Assembly (NCBI RefSeq): GCF_004005475.1
Contig: NZ_RZTZ01000003.1
Coordinates: 248,001 to 312,000 of the forward strand
Length of the DNA: 64,000 nucleotides
Reading direction: 5' to 3'
From: Niallia taxi
Lineage (GTDB): Bacteria; Bacillota; Bacilli; Bacillales; Cytobacillaceae
The notes below the pieces were generated by a model, which saw only the letters and a program-made list of their open reading frames with translations, searched no databases and was not told the DNA's origin. Below are positions 35,896 to 45,008 of this stretch, in pieces; within the stretch, counting starts at the first letter, position 1; each line of letters opens with the position of its first letter. The position numbers were made by a program, and so were the translations under genes.

Positions 35896-36789
35896 TTATA
35901 CCTTCAAGAATTTACGAATACTCATAACACTTCCCCAAATACCGATTACTGCCCCCATCAACAATAGTAATGCTCCCACTTGATAAACAAATGGTGTGTA
36001 ATCAAGAATTTGAATATAGTTTCCAGCTAATCTTGGCTGTAAATATTCATATGCATAATAGTAAATAACAGATACAAGGCCAATTGGAATAATGGAGCCT
36101 AATACTCCAAGCCACATTCCCTCAAGGAAGAACGGCCAGCGGATAAACCAGTTTGTTGCACCGACAAGTCTCATTATTTCTATCTCTTTGCGTCTAGCAA
36201 CAATGGTAATTTTAATTGTGTTGGAAATTAAAAACATTGCAGTGAACAGAAGTCCTGCAATTAAGACAATCCCGACATTGCGGCTAACATTAATGACATT
36301 AAACAATCTGTCAACCGTGCCTTGTCCGTACTTTACAGTTGCTGCATTATCAAACTTCTCTATTTCTTTTGCTACTTTTTTCGTGTCATTTGGATCCTTT
36401 GTTTTAACAACAAAAACATCACTTAGCGGGTTATCCTGTTGGAATAGTTCATAGGCATCCCCTTGATCACCAAAACTCTTAATTAGATTGTCCAATTCCT
36501 GCTGTTTCGCAGAAAACGTAACACTTGCTACATCTGATATTCCTTTTATTTTATCCTCAAGTGCTGCCTGATCCTCTTTTGTTGCCGTCTGATCAACATG
36601 AACACGTATTTCCACATTTTCTTCGATCGTTGTGGCAACCTCGTTCAAGTTCATCATAATGACGAAGAATACACCGACAAGTAAAAGGGTAATAGTAACA
36701 GAACTGATTGAAGCGAATGTCATCCATCCGTTTCTCCATAAACTTTTAAAACTCTCTCTACCATGTCTTTTAACTGTTCTAGCCTTCAT
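35896..36789 (-). CDS. ftsX: Cell division ABC transporter-like protein FtsX
   Basis: A 297-residue membrane subunit of FtsEX. Topology is one helix near the N-terminus, an extracytoplasmic domain of about 115 residues, then three helices (about 165-290) with the FtsX motif RRKEIEIMRLVGAT. It relays FtsE ATP hydrolysis to a cell-wall hydrolase outside the cell: CwlO in B. subtilis, and probably the adjacent M23 protein here. The frame opens at 36831, but ATG 36789 with AGAGGTG upstream gives the usual length and overlaps the ftsE stop by 11 bases, indicating coupled translation. Confidence 0.94.
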   Translation of the reverse strand: MKARTVKRHGRESFKSLWRNGWMTFASISSVTITLLLVGVFFVIMMNLNEVATTIEENVEIRVHVDQTATKEDQAALEDKIKGISDVASVTFSAKQQELDNLIKSFGDQGDAYELFQQDNPLSDVFVVKTKDPNDTKKVAKEIEKFDNAATVKYGQGTVDRLFNVINVSRNVGIVLIAGLLFTAMFLISNTIKITIVARRKEIEIMRLVGATNWFIRWPFFLEGMWLGVLGSIIPIGLVSVIYYYAYEYLQPRLAGNYIQILDYTPFVYQVGALLLLMGAVIGIWGSVMSIRKFLKV

Positions 36790-37465
36790 ATCCGTAATCA
36801 CCTCTCTGCTCGTCACGAACAATTCTTCCACCCTCGATGGCGATTACACGATGTCTTATCGTATTAACAATTTCCTTATTGTGAGTAGCCATCACAATTG
36901 TCGTTCCTCTATTGTTGATTTCCTCGAAGATATTCATAATTTCCCAAGAAGTTTCAGGGTCAAGGTTCCCAGTCGGCTCATCGGCAATGACAAGCTTAGG
37001 AGAATTTACAATTGAGCGGGCAATGGAGACACGCTGCTGCTCTCCTCCTGATAATTCAGTAGGTAGCATTCTTGCTTTATGTTTTAAACCAACAAGTCCT
37101 AGAACTTCCATTACTCGTTTTTTTATTAATTTAGGATTTTCCTCAATAACTTCTAATGCAAACGCAACATTTTCATATACAGTCAATGTAGGCAAGAGCT
37201 TGAAATCCTGAAAGACAACCCCCATATTTCTTCTTAGCAGCGGGACCTTGCTGTTTTTCAGTTTTGCCAAATTAACTCCGTTGATTAAAATAGTGCCTTG
37301 CGTCGGTTTTTCCTCCCGATGCATCATTTTAATAAATGTAGATTTCCCGGCACCACTCGGCCCTACTACATATACAAACTCACCTTGATTAATTTTCACA
37401 TCAATACCATTGGCTGCAATAACACCATTGGCATATTTCTTAATTACATTTTTCATTTCTATCAT
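36779..37465 (-). CDS. ftsE: Cell division ATP-binding protein FtsE
   Basis: A 228-residue ABC ATPase. Walker A is GPSGAGKST, the Q-loop is VFQDFKLL, the signature is LSGGEQQRV, and Walker B is LVIADEPTG followed by N/D and the H-loop MATHN. It energises FtsX. It is the first gene of the ftsEX pair, with a 600-bp gap upstream; the cytochrome gene cccB found there in B. subtilis is missing. Confidence 0.95.
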   Translation of the reverse strand: MIEMKNVIKKYANGVIAANGIDVKINQGEFVYVVGPSGAGKSTFIKMMHREEKPTQGTILINGVNLAKLKNSKVPLLRRNMGVVFQDFKLLPTLTVYENVAFALEVIEENPKLIKKRVMEVLGLVGLKHKARMLPTELSGGEQQRVSIARSIVNSPKLVIADEPTGNLDPETSWEIMNIFEEINNRGTTIVMATHNKEIVNTIRHRVIAIEGGRIVRDEQRGDYGYEG

Positions 37466-38015
37466 CTATTATCACACCTGAATTTTATTTGTAAGAACAT
37501 AAGAAAAGTGCAAAACGTCTATAGCAACATGGAAGACGAATCACATTTGCGAATTGCCATATCAATTGCTTTCTCTACTAAGAGAATAACTTAATTCTCT
37601 CGTTTTTCCTTTTCCAACTCCATTAACCACCAAAATTCGACATTTACAAACCGACTGAAGGAGACATTTTTTTTATAAATATAAGACTTCCTTCTAATTA
37701 CTTACATTATTATATCATCATAGTACGGTAAATTAACGGATAAAATTATTACATTTTCTTTTCAAATATCGAAAAATGTACTATTATTATCATCCAATAC
37801 CTTTATTTACTATTATAATAGTACTACAAATCGTCTATATTCCCCTTTTTTTTTTAATCTTTCCTCTATTTTAGGCATTTATACCTATGTTATGTTACAA
37901 TTCGTGGAAATATTTACATGACATATTTCTGTTTAAACGTATCCTGTATTTACAATAAAGCGATTACATTTTTATACCTGTTACAAATCTTACAAAGAAT
38001 CGACATATTACACAT
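37466..38015. other. A+T-rich intergenic region upstream of ftsE, no gene seen
   Basis: No frame with a credible ribosome site is seen on either strand. It must hold the ftsEX promoter, but I could not fix -35/-10 elements with confidence. Confidence 0.5.
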
Positions 38016-38060
38016 AAAAAAATCCTTCTATCTTTGCATTTTATACAAAAATAGAAGGAC
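38016..38060 (-). terminator. Terminator of the YitT-family gene
   Basis: Stem TCCTTCTAT (38023-38031) with ATAGAAGGA (38051-38059) and a minus-strand T-run (A-run 38016-38022). Confidence 0.8.
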
Positions 38061-38072
38061 ATTGATTTACTT

Positions 38073-38897
38073 CTATGCTTTTTTTGCACTAAAGCCTCTG
38101 CCGTGAACCTCTGATGCATCCATTACAATGACAAAAGCAGTCGGATCTATCGATTGAACTAACCCCTTTAATTTCATAAACTGGGCCTGATCAACAACAC
38201 ACATTAAAATAGGACGCTCAAAATCTGTATAACCGCCATGAGCTGTCAGCTTTGTAACACCTCTGTCGATTTTATTTAAGATTCCTTCCCTTACATCCTC
38301 TTGTTTTTCTGTAATGATAAGTGCCATTTTGCTGCTTCCAAAGCCAACCTGGACAATATCAATTGTCTTACTTGTAATAAACAAGGCTAACAATGCATAT
38401 AAACCTTGTTCAATACTAAATACAGCAGCAGCCGTAATAACAATAACCCCATCGATCAAAGCAACACTTTTTCCTAATGACATCCCTGTATATTTAGTGA
38501 TAATTTGCGCGGCAAGATCTGTTCCGCCTGTTGATGCCTTTCCTTTAAAAACAATCCCTATCCCAAGGCCAATACCAATTCCACCGTATATCGCTGCAAG
38601 CAGCGGTTGAGTAGTCCATGGCTCCATATCCTTTGATAAGAAAACAACAAATGGCAGGAATAATGTTCCGACAAGCGTTTTAATACCGAAATTTTTCCCA
38701 AGGAATATGACGCCGGCAATAAATAAAGGAATATTAAAAGCCCATTGTACAAATGCCGGCTCCCAATGAAACAGGCTCGCAGTAATTGTGCTGATACCGC
38801 TCACTCCACCTGAAGCAATGCTGTTAGGCAATAGAAATAAGTTAAATGATAATGCTACAATAGCAGATCCAATTAATACATAAATATACTCACGCAA
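38073..38897 (-). CDS. yvjA: YitT-family membrane protein (YvjA-like)
   Basis: A 274-residue membrane protein with five to six helices (about 5-165) and a C-terminal cytoplasmic DUF2179 domain (about 195-274; GVTKLTAHGGYTDFERPILMCVV). Function of the family is not established. Location near ftsEX matches B. subtilis yvjA, though there it lies on the other side of ctpB. Start: TTG 38897 has TGAGGTG seven bases before it and is preferred over ATG codons at 38912 and 38936, which lack a ribosome site. Confidence 0.85.
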   Translation of the reverse strand: MREYIYVLIGSAIVALSFNLFLLPNSIASGGVSGISTITASLFHWEPAFVQWAFNIPLFIAGVIFLGKNFGIKTLVGTLFLPFVVFLSKDMEPWTTQPLLAAIYGGIGIGLGIGIVFKGKASTGGTDLAAQIITKYTGMSLGKSVALIDGVIVITAAAVFSIEQGLYALLALFITSKTIDIVQVGFGSSKMALIITEKQEDVREGILNKIDRGVTKLTAHGGYTDFERPILMCVVDQAQFMKLKGLVQSIDPTAFVIVMDASEVHGRGFSAKKA

Positions 38898-39136
38898 GAT
38901 TTGACACCTCATTAGTTTATTGTCTTTTATTGACATGTCTTCATTTCTTTAAAAAACGACATAATTTTTGCTATTAAAAAATATGTAAGAAGCATTGTTC
39001 CTAAAAGTTAATATTGCTTAAAAAATGCATTCTTTATATTTTCCCAAGCAGAGAGTATATCATTCAAATGAGCAAGTGTAAATGGTGACAAATTAGAGTG
39101 GTAAAGGGATGAAACAACGTTTTTCAAGGATGGAAC

Positions 39137-39170
39137 AAAAAAATACTATCCTTTCTCGAAAGGATAGCAT
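39137..39170 (-). terminator. Terminator of uppP
   Basis: Stem CTATCCTTT (39146-39154) with AAAGGATAG (39159-39167) and a minus-strand T-run. Confidence 0.85.
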
Positions 39171-39178
39171 TTGTCATT

Positions 39179-39976
39179 TTATATAATAAATATCCAAAAA
39201 ACGATGGCCAGTCCAAAACGATATATCGCAAAGGGAATTAATTTCACTTTATTAATAAGCCGCAGAAAAAACTTGATTGCAATTAACGCAACGATAAAGG
39301 CGGTCACAAAGCCTGCTGCAAAAACAGGTATATCTTGTGCGCCCAATTGATTCCAGCTTTCAAATAAATCCTTTGCCGATGCTGCAAACATGATGGGAAC
39401 TGCCATGATAAATGTGAATTCAGACGCTGTCTTATGGCTCATACCTGCAAGCAGTCCGCCTGAAAGTGTTGCTCCAGATCGGGAAAAGCCTGGCACTAAT
39501 GCAAAGCACTGAAAAAAACCTACTGTTAGGGCTTGTCTGTATGTAACTTGATCAAGTGTTTCTGCAGAAGCTTTCGGCTTCAGCTTCTCAGCTGCCAGCA
39601 TCAGCAGCCCTCCGATAATTAATGTGATGACAACAGTTGCCGGGCTAAATAATACATTTTTTATCAAGTCATAAAACAGAACACCGCCAACACCGAAGGG
39701 AATAATTCCTACAGCAATATGAAAAATACTTAGTGTACCAACGCTTTCCGAATCCTGATATTTCTTTAAGCCTAAAATACTTAATATCCTTCGCCAAAAA
39801 ACAAAAATAACGGCGAGTATGCTGCCAAGCTGAATAATGATTTCAAATGTTTTCGCACTTTCTCCAGTAAAGTCCAACAAATGGCCTGCTAAAATAAGAT
39901 GCCCTGTTGACGAAACAGGCGCGAACTCTGTCAAGCCTTCTACAATACCCATGATAATAGCCGTTAAAATATCCAT
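39179..39976 (-). CDS. uppP: Undecaprenyl-diphosphatase UppP/BacA
   Basis: A 265-residue membrane phosphatase that recycles undecaprenyl pyrophosphate to the monophosphate carrier for wall and teichoic acid synthesis; raised levels give bacitracin tolerance. The active-site motifs [15 protein letters not shown] and [13 protein letters not shown] are intact. ATG 39976 lies just after GGAGGTG; an upstream in-frame TTG is part of that site. It lies next to a lipid-linked glycosylation trio that also consumes undecaprenyl phosphate. Confidence 0.94.
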   Translation of the reverse strand: MDILTAIIMGIVEGLTEFAPVSSTGHLILAGHLLDFTGESAKTFEIIIQLGSILAVIFVFWRRILSILGLKKYQDSESVGTLSIFHIAVGIIPFGVGGVLFYDLIKNVLFSPATVVITLIIGGLLMLAAEKLKPKASAETLDQVTYRQALTVGFFQCFALVPGFSRSGATLSGGLLAGMSHKTASEFTFIMAVPIMFAASAKDLFESWNQLGAQDIPVFAAGFVTAFIVALIAIKFFLRLINKVKLIPFAIYRFGLAIVFWIFII

Positions 39977-40092
39977 AAACACCTCCAATTTATATATATT
40001 GGGGTGATTAGTAATTTATACTATAAAGTGGATAGATGTTTATCTGTATACGAAACCTAGTTGGAACAGTAGAGAGTAAGCTCCAATAAAAT

Positions 40093-40158
40093 AGGATATC
40101 TCTTTCCCCTGCAGATTAGCGGGACAGTTAAGGCCCTCTGCAGGAGAAATCAATATCC
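40093..40158. repeat. Long imperfect hairpin, possible decayed interspersed repeat
   Basis: Outer arms GGATAT/ATATCC and inner arms TTTCCCCTGCAGA/TCTGCAGGAGAAA (one mismatch) close a 20-base core with GGGACAG...CCC. The minus-strand reading (TGATTTCTCC, CTGTCCCGCTA, CTGCAGG) resembles the ends of the GC-rich Bacillaceae intergenic repeats, shortened. It is not followed by a clear T-run. Confidence 0.45.
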
Positions 40159-40219
40159 ACTTGTTTTAGTATAGGAACCTCAAGAAACTAATCATTTAAC
40201 TTTTTAAATCATCGGTTTT

Positions 40220-41935
40220 CTACAGTCTTTGTTGAGACACTTTTCCATTAACTTTATAAAGATATATCTTCCAATAACTGTCCTTTGAATCAAATGATTT
40301 CTCAAAGCTTAAATTATTATCTGCAGCATTATCAATAGGCACTGCTGACAGAATATATTGACCGCCCATTTTCTTAAGCTGATTTGTATTTAAGTCCAAA
40401 TTCTTGATAGTTTTCTTTGTATGCTTGGAAAACTGGTATTTTTTGCCGAGCTCATCAACAAATATATAACAGCGTCCACCCCAGTAATCATAATACTCCC
40501 GTAGCCCTTTATTTTTATTGAGTTCAGGCTCAATAATTTTTCTAAATTCTTCCTTATAGCTTAATGGATAAATATTGCTGTAGGAATCAAGTGTATAAAA
40601 GCCATTGTACTGGGCAACATTAGGATGCATGCCAATACTTACAACCCTGTAATCCTCTAATGGCTTACCTATGTAATCTTTAATTTCCTTAAATTCATCA
40701 ACTGCAAAATATTGCTTATAGCTTGGCTGATTTTTGTACTTGATTTCCTCATTATTTGGGATCAATACAAGCAGCTGTGCTATTACCAAAACATAAACTA
40801 ATTTTTTTACTCGTCCACCTTGATCCCACAGCATTTTCAATGATAGTGCAAATAAAACATAGATGATCATCGGTCGCAAATAATGGAACCTGCCAAAATT
40901 AAAGCTCGTCAAAATGCCGAACCGTTCTTTCAATGGTTGCCAGCCTTCAAAGAACCAAAACGCATACCAGGTGGACAGCAGCAAATTAACAATATGCAAG
41001 AAAATAAATAGACGATTGTCTTTTGCTTTATTTTTTATAAGCACCCAAACTAAGCAAATAATGGTGAGAGGCAATATGATATATTGTGAAATCGTTCTGT
41101 CTTGATTATGACTAATAACATAGTTCTTGCCAATTAGCTTAAATGTCTGAATTAGATTAAGCTTAGATTGATAAAATACATCTCTGTTTGTTAGTTCATT
41201 CGATGCTGGGGCGATCATGGACATAACTAAACGATAATCAATCGCCATATAGATTGCTAGCATATAAATGATGGATAGCAAAAATACTAGGTTCCACTTT
41301 TTCGTCTTAAAGAGGTCATATACCCACAGCAGGCCAATGAATGTAAGAAAATAAAAAAAGCCGATTACAAACGTCGAGAAAAACGGTAATAGTGTAATTA
41401 CTACATAGTTTTTCCAGTTTCGCTCACCCTTGCGAATATTTAGAAAGCTCCATAATGCTAAAGGCATTCCAAGGATGCTGAGCATGCCAGAGGGCCAGTA
41501 TGGTGTGAGCGAAAACGTCAATGCTGCTCCTATTGTAATGATATAAGGGTTTGACTTCTTAAAAACATACTTTTTTAAAAGAAGATACATTCCTAAAAAG
41601 GCAACAATTCTAGTAATTGCCTGACACAGACCATATGCAACGACAGGAGGCAGGATATTAAAAAGAAAAACCATGCCATAGTATTCCGAATAGTATGTAT
41701 CCCGGGAAAACTCACCGTTCATAATCTGTTCCATTGGTGTATTGACAGGTGCAAACATATTACCACTGTCTTTTAAAACTTCATACCAGCCAAGATTGGA
41801 ATCGAGATTATCATGGATACGCATATGAGCATTTCCATTTAAAATAAAATAGGGCAAAACCCATAAAACAACGATTAATAATGCCAATGAGAGGAAGATT
41901 TTTTCCTGCTTCCCTAAACCTGTTACTTTAATCAT
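40220..41935 (-). CDS. Multi-pass membrane protein of the YkoS/DUF6044 type (probable GT-C-like glycosyltransferase)
   Basis: A 571-residue protein with about 12-13 helices in the first 400 residues and a C-terminal extracytoplasmic domain. The MRIHDNLDSNLGWYEV loop after the first helix carries an acidic DN motif as expected of GT-C type enzymes. It resembles B. subtilis YkoS, which sits beside the YkoT glycosyltransferase. Its start overlaps the GtrA gene by four bases (ATGA), the third member of a coupled trio. By analogy with CsbB-GtcA-YfhO it would transfer a sugar from a lipid carrier to a teichoic acid or other wall polymer. Acceptor unknown. Confidence 0.75.
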   Translation of the reverse strand: MIKVTGLGKQEKIFLSLALLIVVLWVLPYFILNGNAHMRIHDNLDSNLGWYEVLKDSGNMFAPVNTPMEQIMNGEFSRDTYYSEYYGMVFLFNILPPVVAYGLCQAITRIVAFLGMYLLLKKYVFKKSNPYIITIGAALTFSLTPYWPSGMLSILGMPLALWSFLNIRKGERNWKNYVVITLLPFFSTFVIGFFYFLTFIGLLWVYDLFKTKKWNLVFLLSIIYMLAIYMAIDYRLVMSMIAPASNELTNRDVFYQSKLNLIQTFKLIGKNYVISHNQDRTISQYIILPLTIICLVWVLIKNKAKDNRLFIFLHIVNLLLSTWYAFWFFEGWQPLKERFGILTSFNFGRFHYLRPMIIYVLFALSLKMLWDQGGRVKKLVYVLVIAQLLVLIPNNEEIKYKNQPSYKQYFAVDEFKEIKDYIGKPLEDYRVVSIGMHPNVAQYNGFYTLDSYSNIYPLSYKEEFRKIIEPELNKNKGLREYYDYWGGRCYIFVDELGKKYQFSKHTKKTIKNLDLNTNQLKKMGGQYILSAVPIDNAADNNLSFEKSFDSKDSYWKIYLYKVNGKVSQQRL

Positions 41936-42360
41936 TTAACACTCCTTGAAACCTGTTGAAATTTAGATGAAAAGACAAGATACTTCTGCCCAAAGTAATT
42001 TAATATTGTGTACATCCCGCTTCCAAAAAGAACAGCAAGCACTTCCACATAACCCGCGAGCAGCGGAATTCTTCCTGCCACTTCTTCCACTAGCACTAGA
42101 CCAAGCTTATAGGCAATGAAATAAGAAGCTAGAATGACAATGCCAAACCGGATACCACTTCCTATGAATCTAGCATTACTTTGGAAGGTAATATTTTTGT
42201 TAAGAAAATAGCTTACAACTGCCCCAACCAAGTTACCTATAAAAGTGGAGCTCCAATAATTAATATGAAATAACAGCAGACAGGCATACATGATAGAAAG
42301 GCCGACTGCTGTGTTAATTAGACCAACGAACAGAAAACGTATAAAAGAAGAGCGAAGCAT
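41932..42360 (-). CDS. GtrA-family flippase-like protein
   Basis: A 142-residue protein with four helices, the GtrA/GtcA fold (FLFVGLINTAVGLSIMYACLL at the N-terminus). Proteins of this family are thought to flip undecaprenyl-phosphate-linked sugars outwards. Its start codon overlaps the stop of the upstream GT2 gene (TAATG), and its stop overlaps the next start (ATGA), so all three are made from one coupled message. Confidence 0.88.
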   Translation of the reverse strand: MLRSSFIRFLFVGLINTAVGLSIMYACLLLFHINYWSSTFIGNLVGAVVSYFLNKNITFQSNARFIGSGIRFGIVILASYFIAYKLGLVLVEEVAGRIPLLAGYVEVLAVLFGSGMYTILNYFGQKYLVFSSKFQQVSRSVK

Positions 42361-43349
42361 TATATATGCACCTTTGATTTAACAGGATTAGCCTGCTTAT
42401 TTCTGCAAAGATTATCTTCAATAATATAGCGCGGACGGTGTTTCACTTCTTCGTAAATTTTTCCTATATATTCACCAATAAGACCAATGCTCATTAAAAG
42501 AAGGCCACCAATCAGCCATAAAGAAATCATTACAGATGCCCAGCCTGATTCTGTATCACCAAGGAATTTTTGAACAAGCACATAACCACCTGCTATAATG
42601 CTGATAATGGAAGACAAAAATCCTATTAATGTTATAAACCGAATCGGTTTAACGCTGAAGGATGTAATACCATCTAATGCAAATGCAAGCATCTTTGCGA
42701 TTGGGTATTTAGATTCCCCAGCCTCACGAGCCTTACGCTCATAATAAACACTAGTTGACTTAAACCCAAGTAATGGGACAACACCTCTCAAGAAAAGGTT
42801 GGACTCCTTAAACTGAAGCATTTCTGTTAATGCTCTTTTGCTTAATAAACGATAGTCAGCATGATTATAAACGAGTGATAAGCCCATTTTTCCCATTAGG
42901 CGGTAAAAGCCTTGTGCCGTACTCCGTTTAAAAAAGGTATCTGTTTCTCTTTTGCTTCTAACACCATACACTATTTCATAGCCGCTTAAGTATTTCAGCA
43001 CAAATTCTCTTATTACACTGGTGTCATCCTGAAGATCTGCATCAATACTAATGACACAATCAGAAAACTGAACAGCTTCCTCTAGACCAGCAAGTAATGC
43101 TCTTTGGTGTCCAAAGTTTCTCGACAGCTTTATACCGCTGACAAGCTTGTCAAAATGGGTTGCACTTTCAATTTTATCCCATGTTGAATCCTTGCTTCCG
43201 TCATCAATAAAGAGCAATTGACTTTTAGAACTAACAAGTCCTTCTGAAATAAGGGAAGTTAGCACATTTTTCAGTTGATAATAAGATTGTTCAAATACCT
43301 CCTCTTCGTTATAGCATGGTACAGCAATAGTCAAAACGACCTCTTTCAT
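42360..43349 (-). CDS. Polyprenyl-phosphate glycosyltransferase (GT2, YkoT/GtrB-like)
   Basis: A 329-residue GT2 enzyme: cytoplasmic catalytic domain with VPCYNEEEVFEQSY, FIDDGSKDST and the acidic SIDADLQDD, then two C-terminal helices (about 235-300). The family loads a sugar onto undecaprenyl phosphate. With the coupled GtrA and YkoS-like genes it forms a three-component extracellular glycosylation system; in Gram-positives such systems add sugars to lipoteichoic or wall teichoic acids. ATG 43349 follows AGAGGT. Confidence 0.9.
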   Translation of the reverse strand: MKEVVLTIAVPCYNEEEVFEQSYYQLKNVLTSLISEGLVSSKSQLLFIDDGSKDSTWDKIESATHFDKLVSGIKLSRNFGHQRALLAGLEEAVQFSDCVISIDADLQDDTSVIREFVLKYLSGYEIVYGVRSKRETDTFFKRSTAQGFYRLMGKMGLSLVYNHADYRLLSKRALTEMLQFKESNLFLRGVVPLLGFKSTSVYYERKAREAGESKYPIAKMLAFALDGITSFSVKPIRFITLIGFLSSIISIIAGGYVLVQKFLGDTESGWASVMISLWLIGGLLLMSIGLIGEYIGKIYEEVKHRPRYIIEDNLCRNKQANPVKSKVHI

Positions 43350-43636
43350 TTCATAACCTCTTTTCTTAAAATAACCAATTACTATAAGAATCCCTAAATA
43401 ATTCCAACAATATACATATAAACGAAAAATTCAGAAGAAAGTTTCACTTTTTCCTAAAAAAGTAAATTTATTATTATTTGTGAATTTTTGCTTTATCTCC
43501 TTGTCTTCTTAAATTTAGTTCTTAAAAAATTATACGTCACAATTCCTTTCCCTCATGCTAAGCTGGCAAAACTTAACCAAAAATATATAATCACTTCATA
43601 ATTAGTTACCTATTTAAGGTTTTTTTAAACACAAAA
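43350..43636. other. Intergenic region between the GT trio and prfB, no gene seen
   Basis: About 290 bp of A+T-rich DNA without a credible frame. It should contain the trio's promoter, which I could not place. Confidence 0.4.
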
Positions 43637-43661
43637 AGGCCATCACTTGATGTGATGGCCT
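43637..43661 (-). terminator. Terminator of prfB
   Basis: A perfect 10-bp stem AGGCCATCAC/GTGATGGCCT with a minus-strand TTTTT. Confidence 0.88.
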
Positions 43662-43666
43662 AATAC

Positions 43667-44777
43667 TTATTCTGCAATGCTTAGCTTTGAACGCAAGTAA
43701 GCATTTATAAATAGATCAATATCTCCGTCCATGACAGATTGTGTGTTACCTACTTCTGTGTTTGTACGGTGGTCTTTAACAAGAGAGTATGGATGGAAAA
43801 CATACGAACGAATTTGGCTTCCCCAGCCAATATCCTTTTGTTCGCCGCGGATTTCCGCAAGCTTTTCTTCCTGCTCTTCGATTTTTTTCTGATAAAGTTT
43901 TGCTTTCAGCATTTTCATTGCTGTTTCCCTGTTTTTGATCTGAGAGCGCTCTGTTTGGCAAGATACGACTACTCCTGTTGGGATATGTGTAATACGTACA
44001 GCAGAGTCTGTTGTATTGATATGCTGTCCACCGGCACCACTTGCTCGGTACGTATCAACTTTTAAATCCTCTGTACGGATTTCAATTTCAATCTCATCAT
44101 TGAATTCCGGCATAACTTCACATGATACAAAGCTCGTATGGCGGCGGCCAGATGAATCAAATGGAGAAATACGAACAAGACGATGTACGCCTTTTTCTGC
44201 TTTTAAGTATCCGAATGCATTATGTCCTTTAATAGCCAATGTTACACTCTTAATTCCAGCTTCATCACCAGGCAGATAATCCAATGTTTCCACCTTGAAG
44301 CCTCTTTTTTCTGCCCAGCGAGTGTACATACGCAACAGCATGCTTCCCCAGTCTTGGGACTCTGTTCCACCAGCACCTGGATGCAGCTCTAAAATAGCAT
44401 TGTTTTTATCGTAAGGCTCACTTAATAGAAGATTAAGCTCAAACTGGCTTAAGCTGCTTACCAATTGTCCTAGCTCCTCTTCAAGCTCAGTGCGCAATTC
44501 TTCATCGTCTTCTTCCTTAACCAACTCATAAGTAAGCTCTAGGTTTTCAAATGTTTCTGCCAGCTTATAAAACTCATTGACTTGATCCTTTAAACCATTG
44601 CTTTCGGAGATAACTGTCTGTGCTGCCTGCTGATCATTCCAAAAATCAGGATGCAACATTTCATCCTCCAAATGAGCGATACGTGCCTCTTTGTTATCTA
44701 AGTCAAAGAGACCCCCTAAAGTTTTCTAGTGTTACATTTATCTTCTCTAACTCATTGCGAATATCTGCTAATTCCAT
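43667..44777 (-). CDS. prfB: Peptide chain release factor 2, with programmed +1 frameshift
   Basis: Ends translation at UGA and UAA. The gene is in two frames: a 24-codon start (ATG 44777, [12 protein letters not shown]...) ending CTT TGA C at 44702-44708, and the main frame to 43667. AGGGGG lies just before the slip site, the standard arrangement by which low RF2 causes a +1 shift on CTT and bypass of the TGA. The joined protein is about 369 residues and contains [13 protein letters not shown] and the catalytic [15 protein letters not shown] hairpin separates it from secA upstream, so it is transcribed separately or by read-through. Confidence 0.96.
44702..44723 (-). promoter_or_regulatory. 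prfB recoding site
   Basis: The minus strand reads a Shine-Dalgarno-like AGGGGG, then TCT CTT TGA C. TGA is at 44703-44705. This is the canonical RF2 autoregulatory frameshift signal. Confidence 0.95.
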
Positions 44778-44964
44778 TTACCTGTCACCCTTTTTAAAAA
44801 TTATTGTTCAAAGCACGGCTGCTTCCTTCTAGTATTATATGGCTTTTCAAGAAAAAATGCATGCTTTCCTTTTTAGAAGTTAATTTGAATAGTTGTTTTC
44901 TGTAATAAAGCATTTCCATTATTCAGGAAGATATACTTTATTTGCACAAACGTTAGACTTTAAA

Positions 44965-44998
44965 AAACCTGCCTCTCCGCATTCGGGGAGGCAGGTCC
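44965..44998 (-). terminator. Terminator of secA
   Basis: Stem ACCTGCCTC (44967-44975) with GAGGCAGGT (44988-44996) and a minus-strand T-run, between secA and prfB. Confidence 0.85.
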
Positions 44999-45008
44999 CA
45001 TTATTCTA

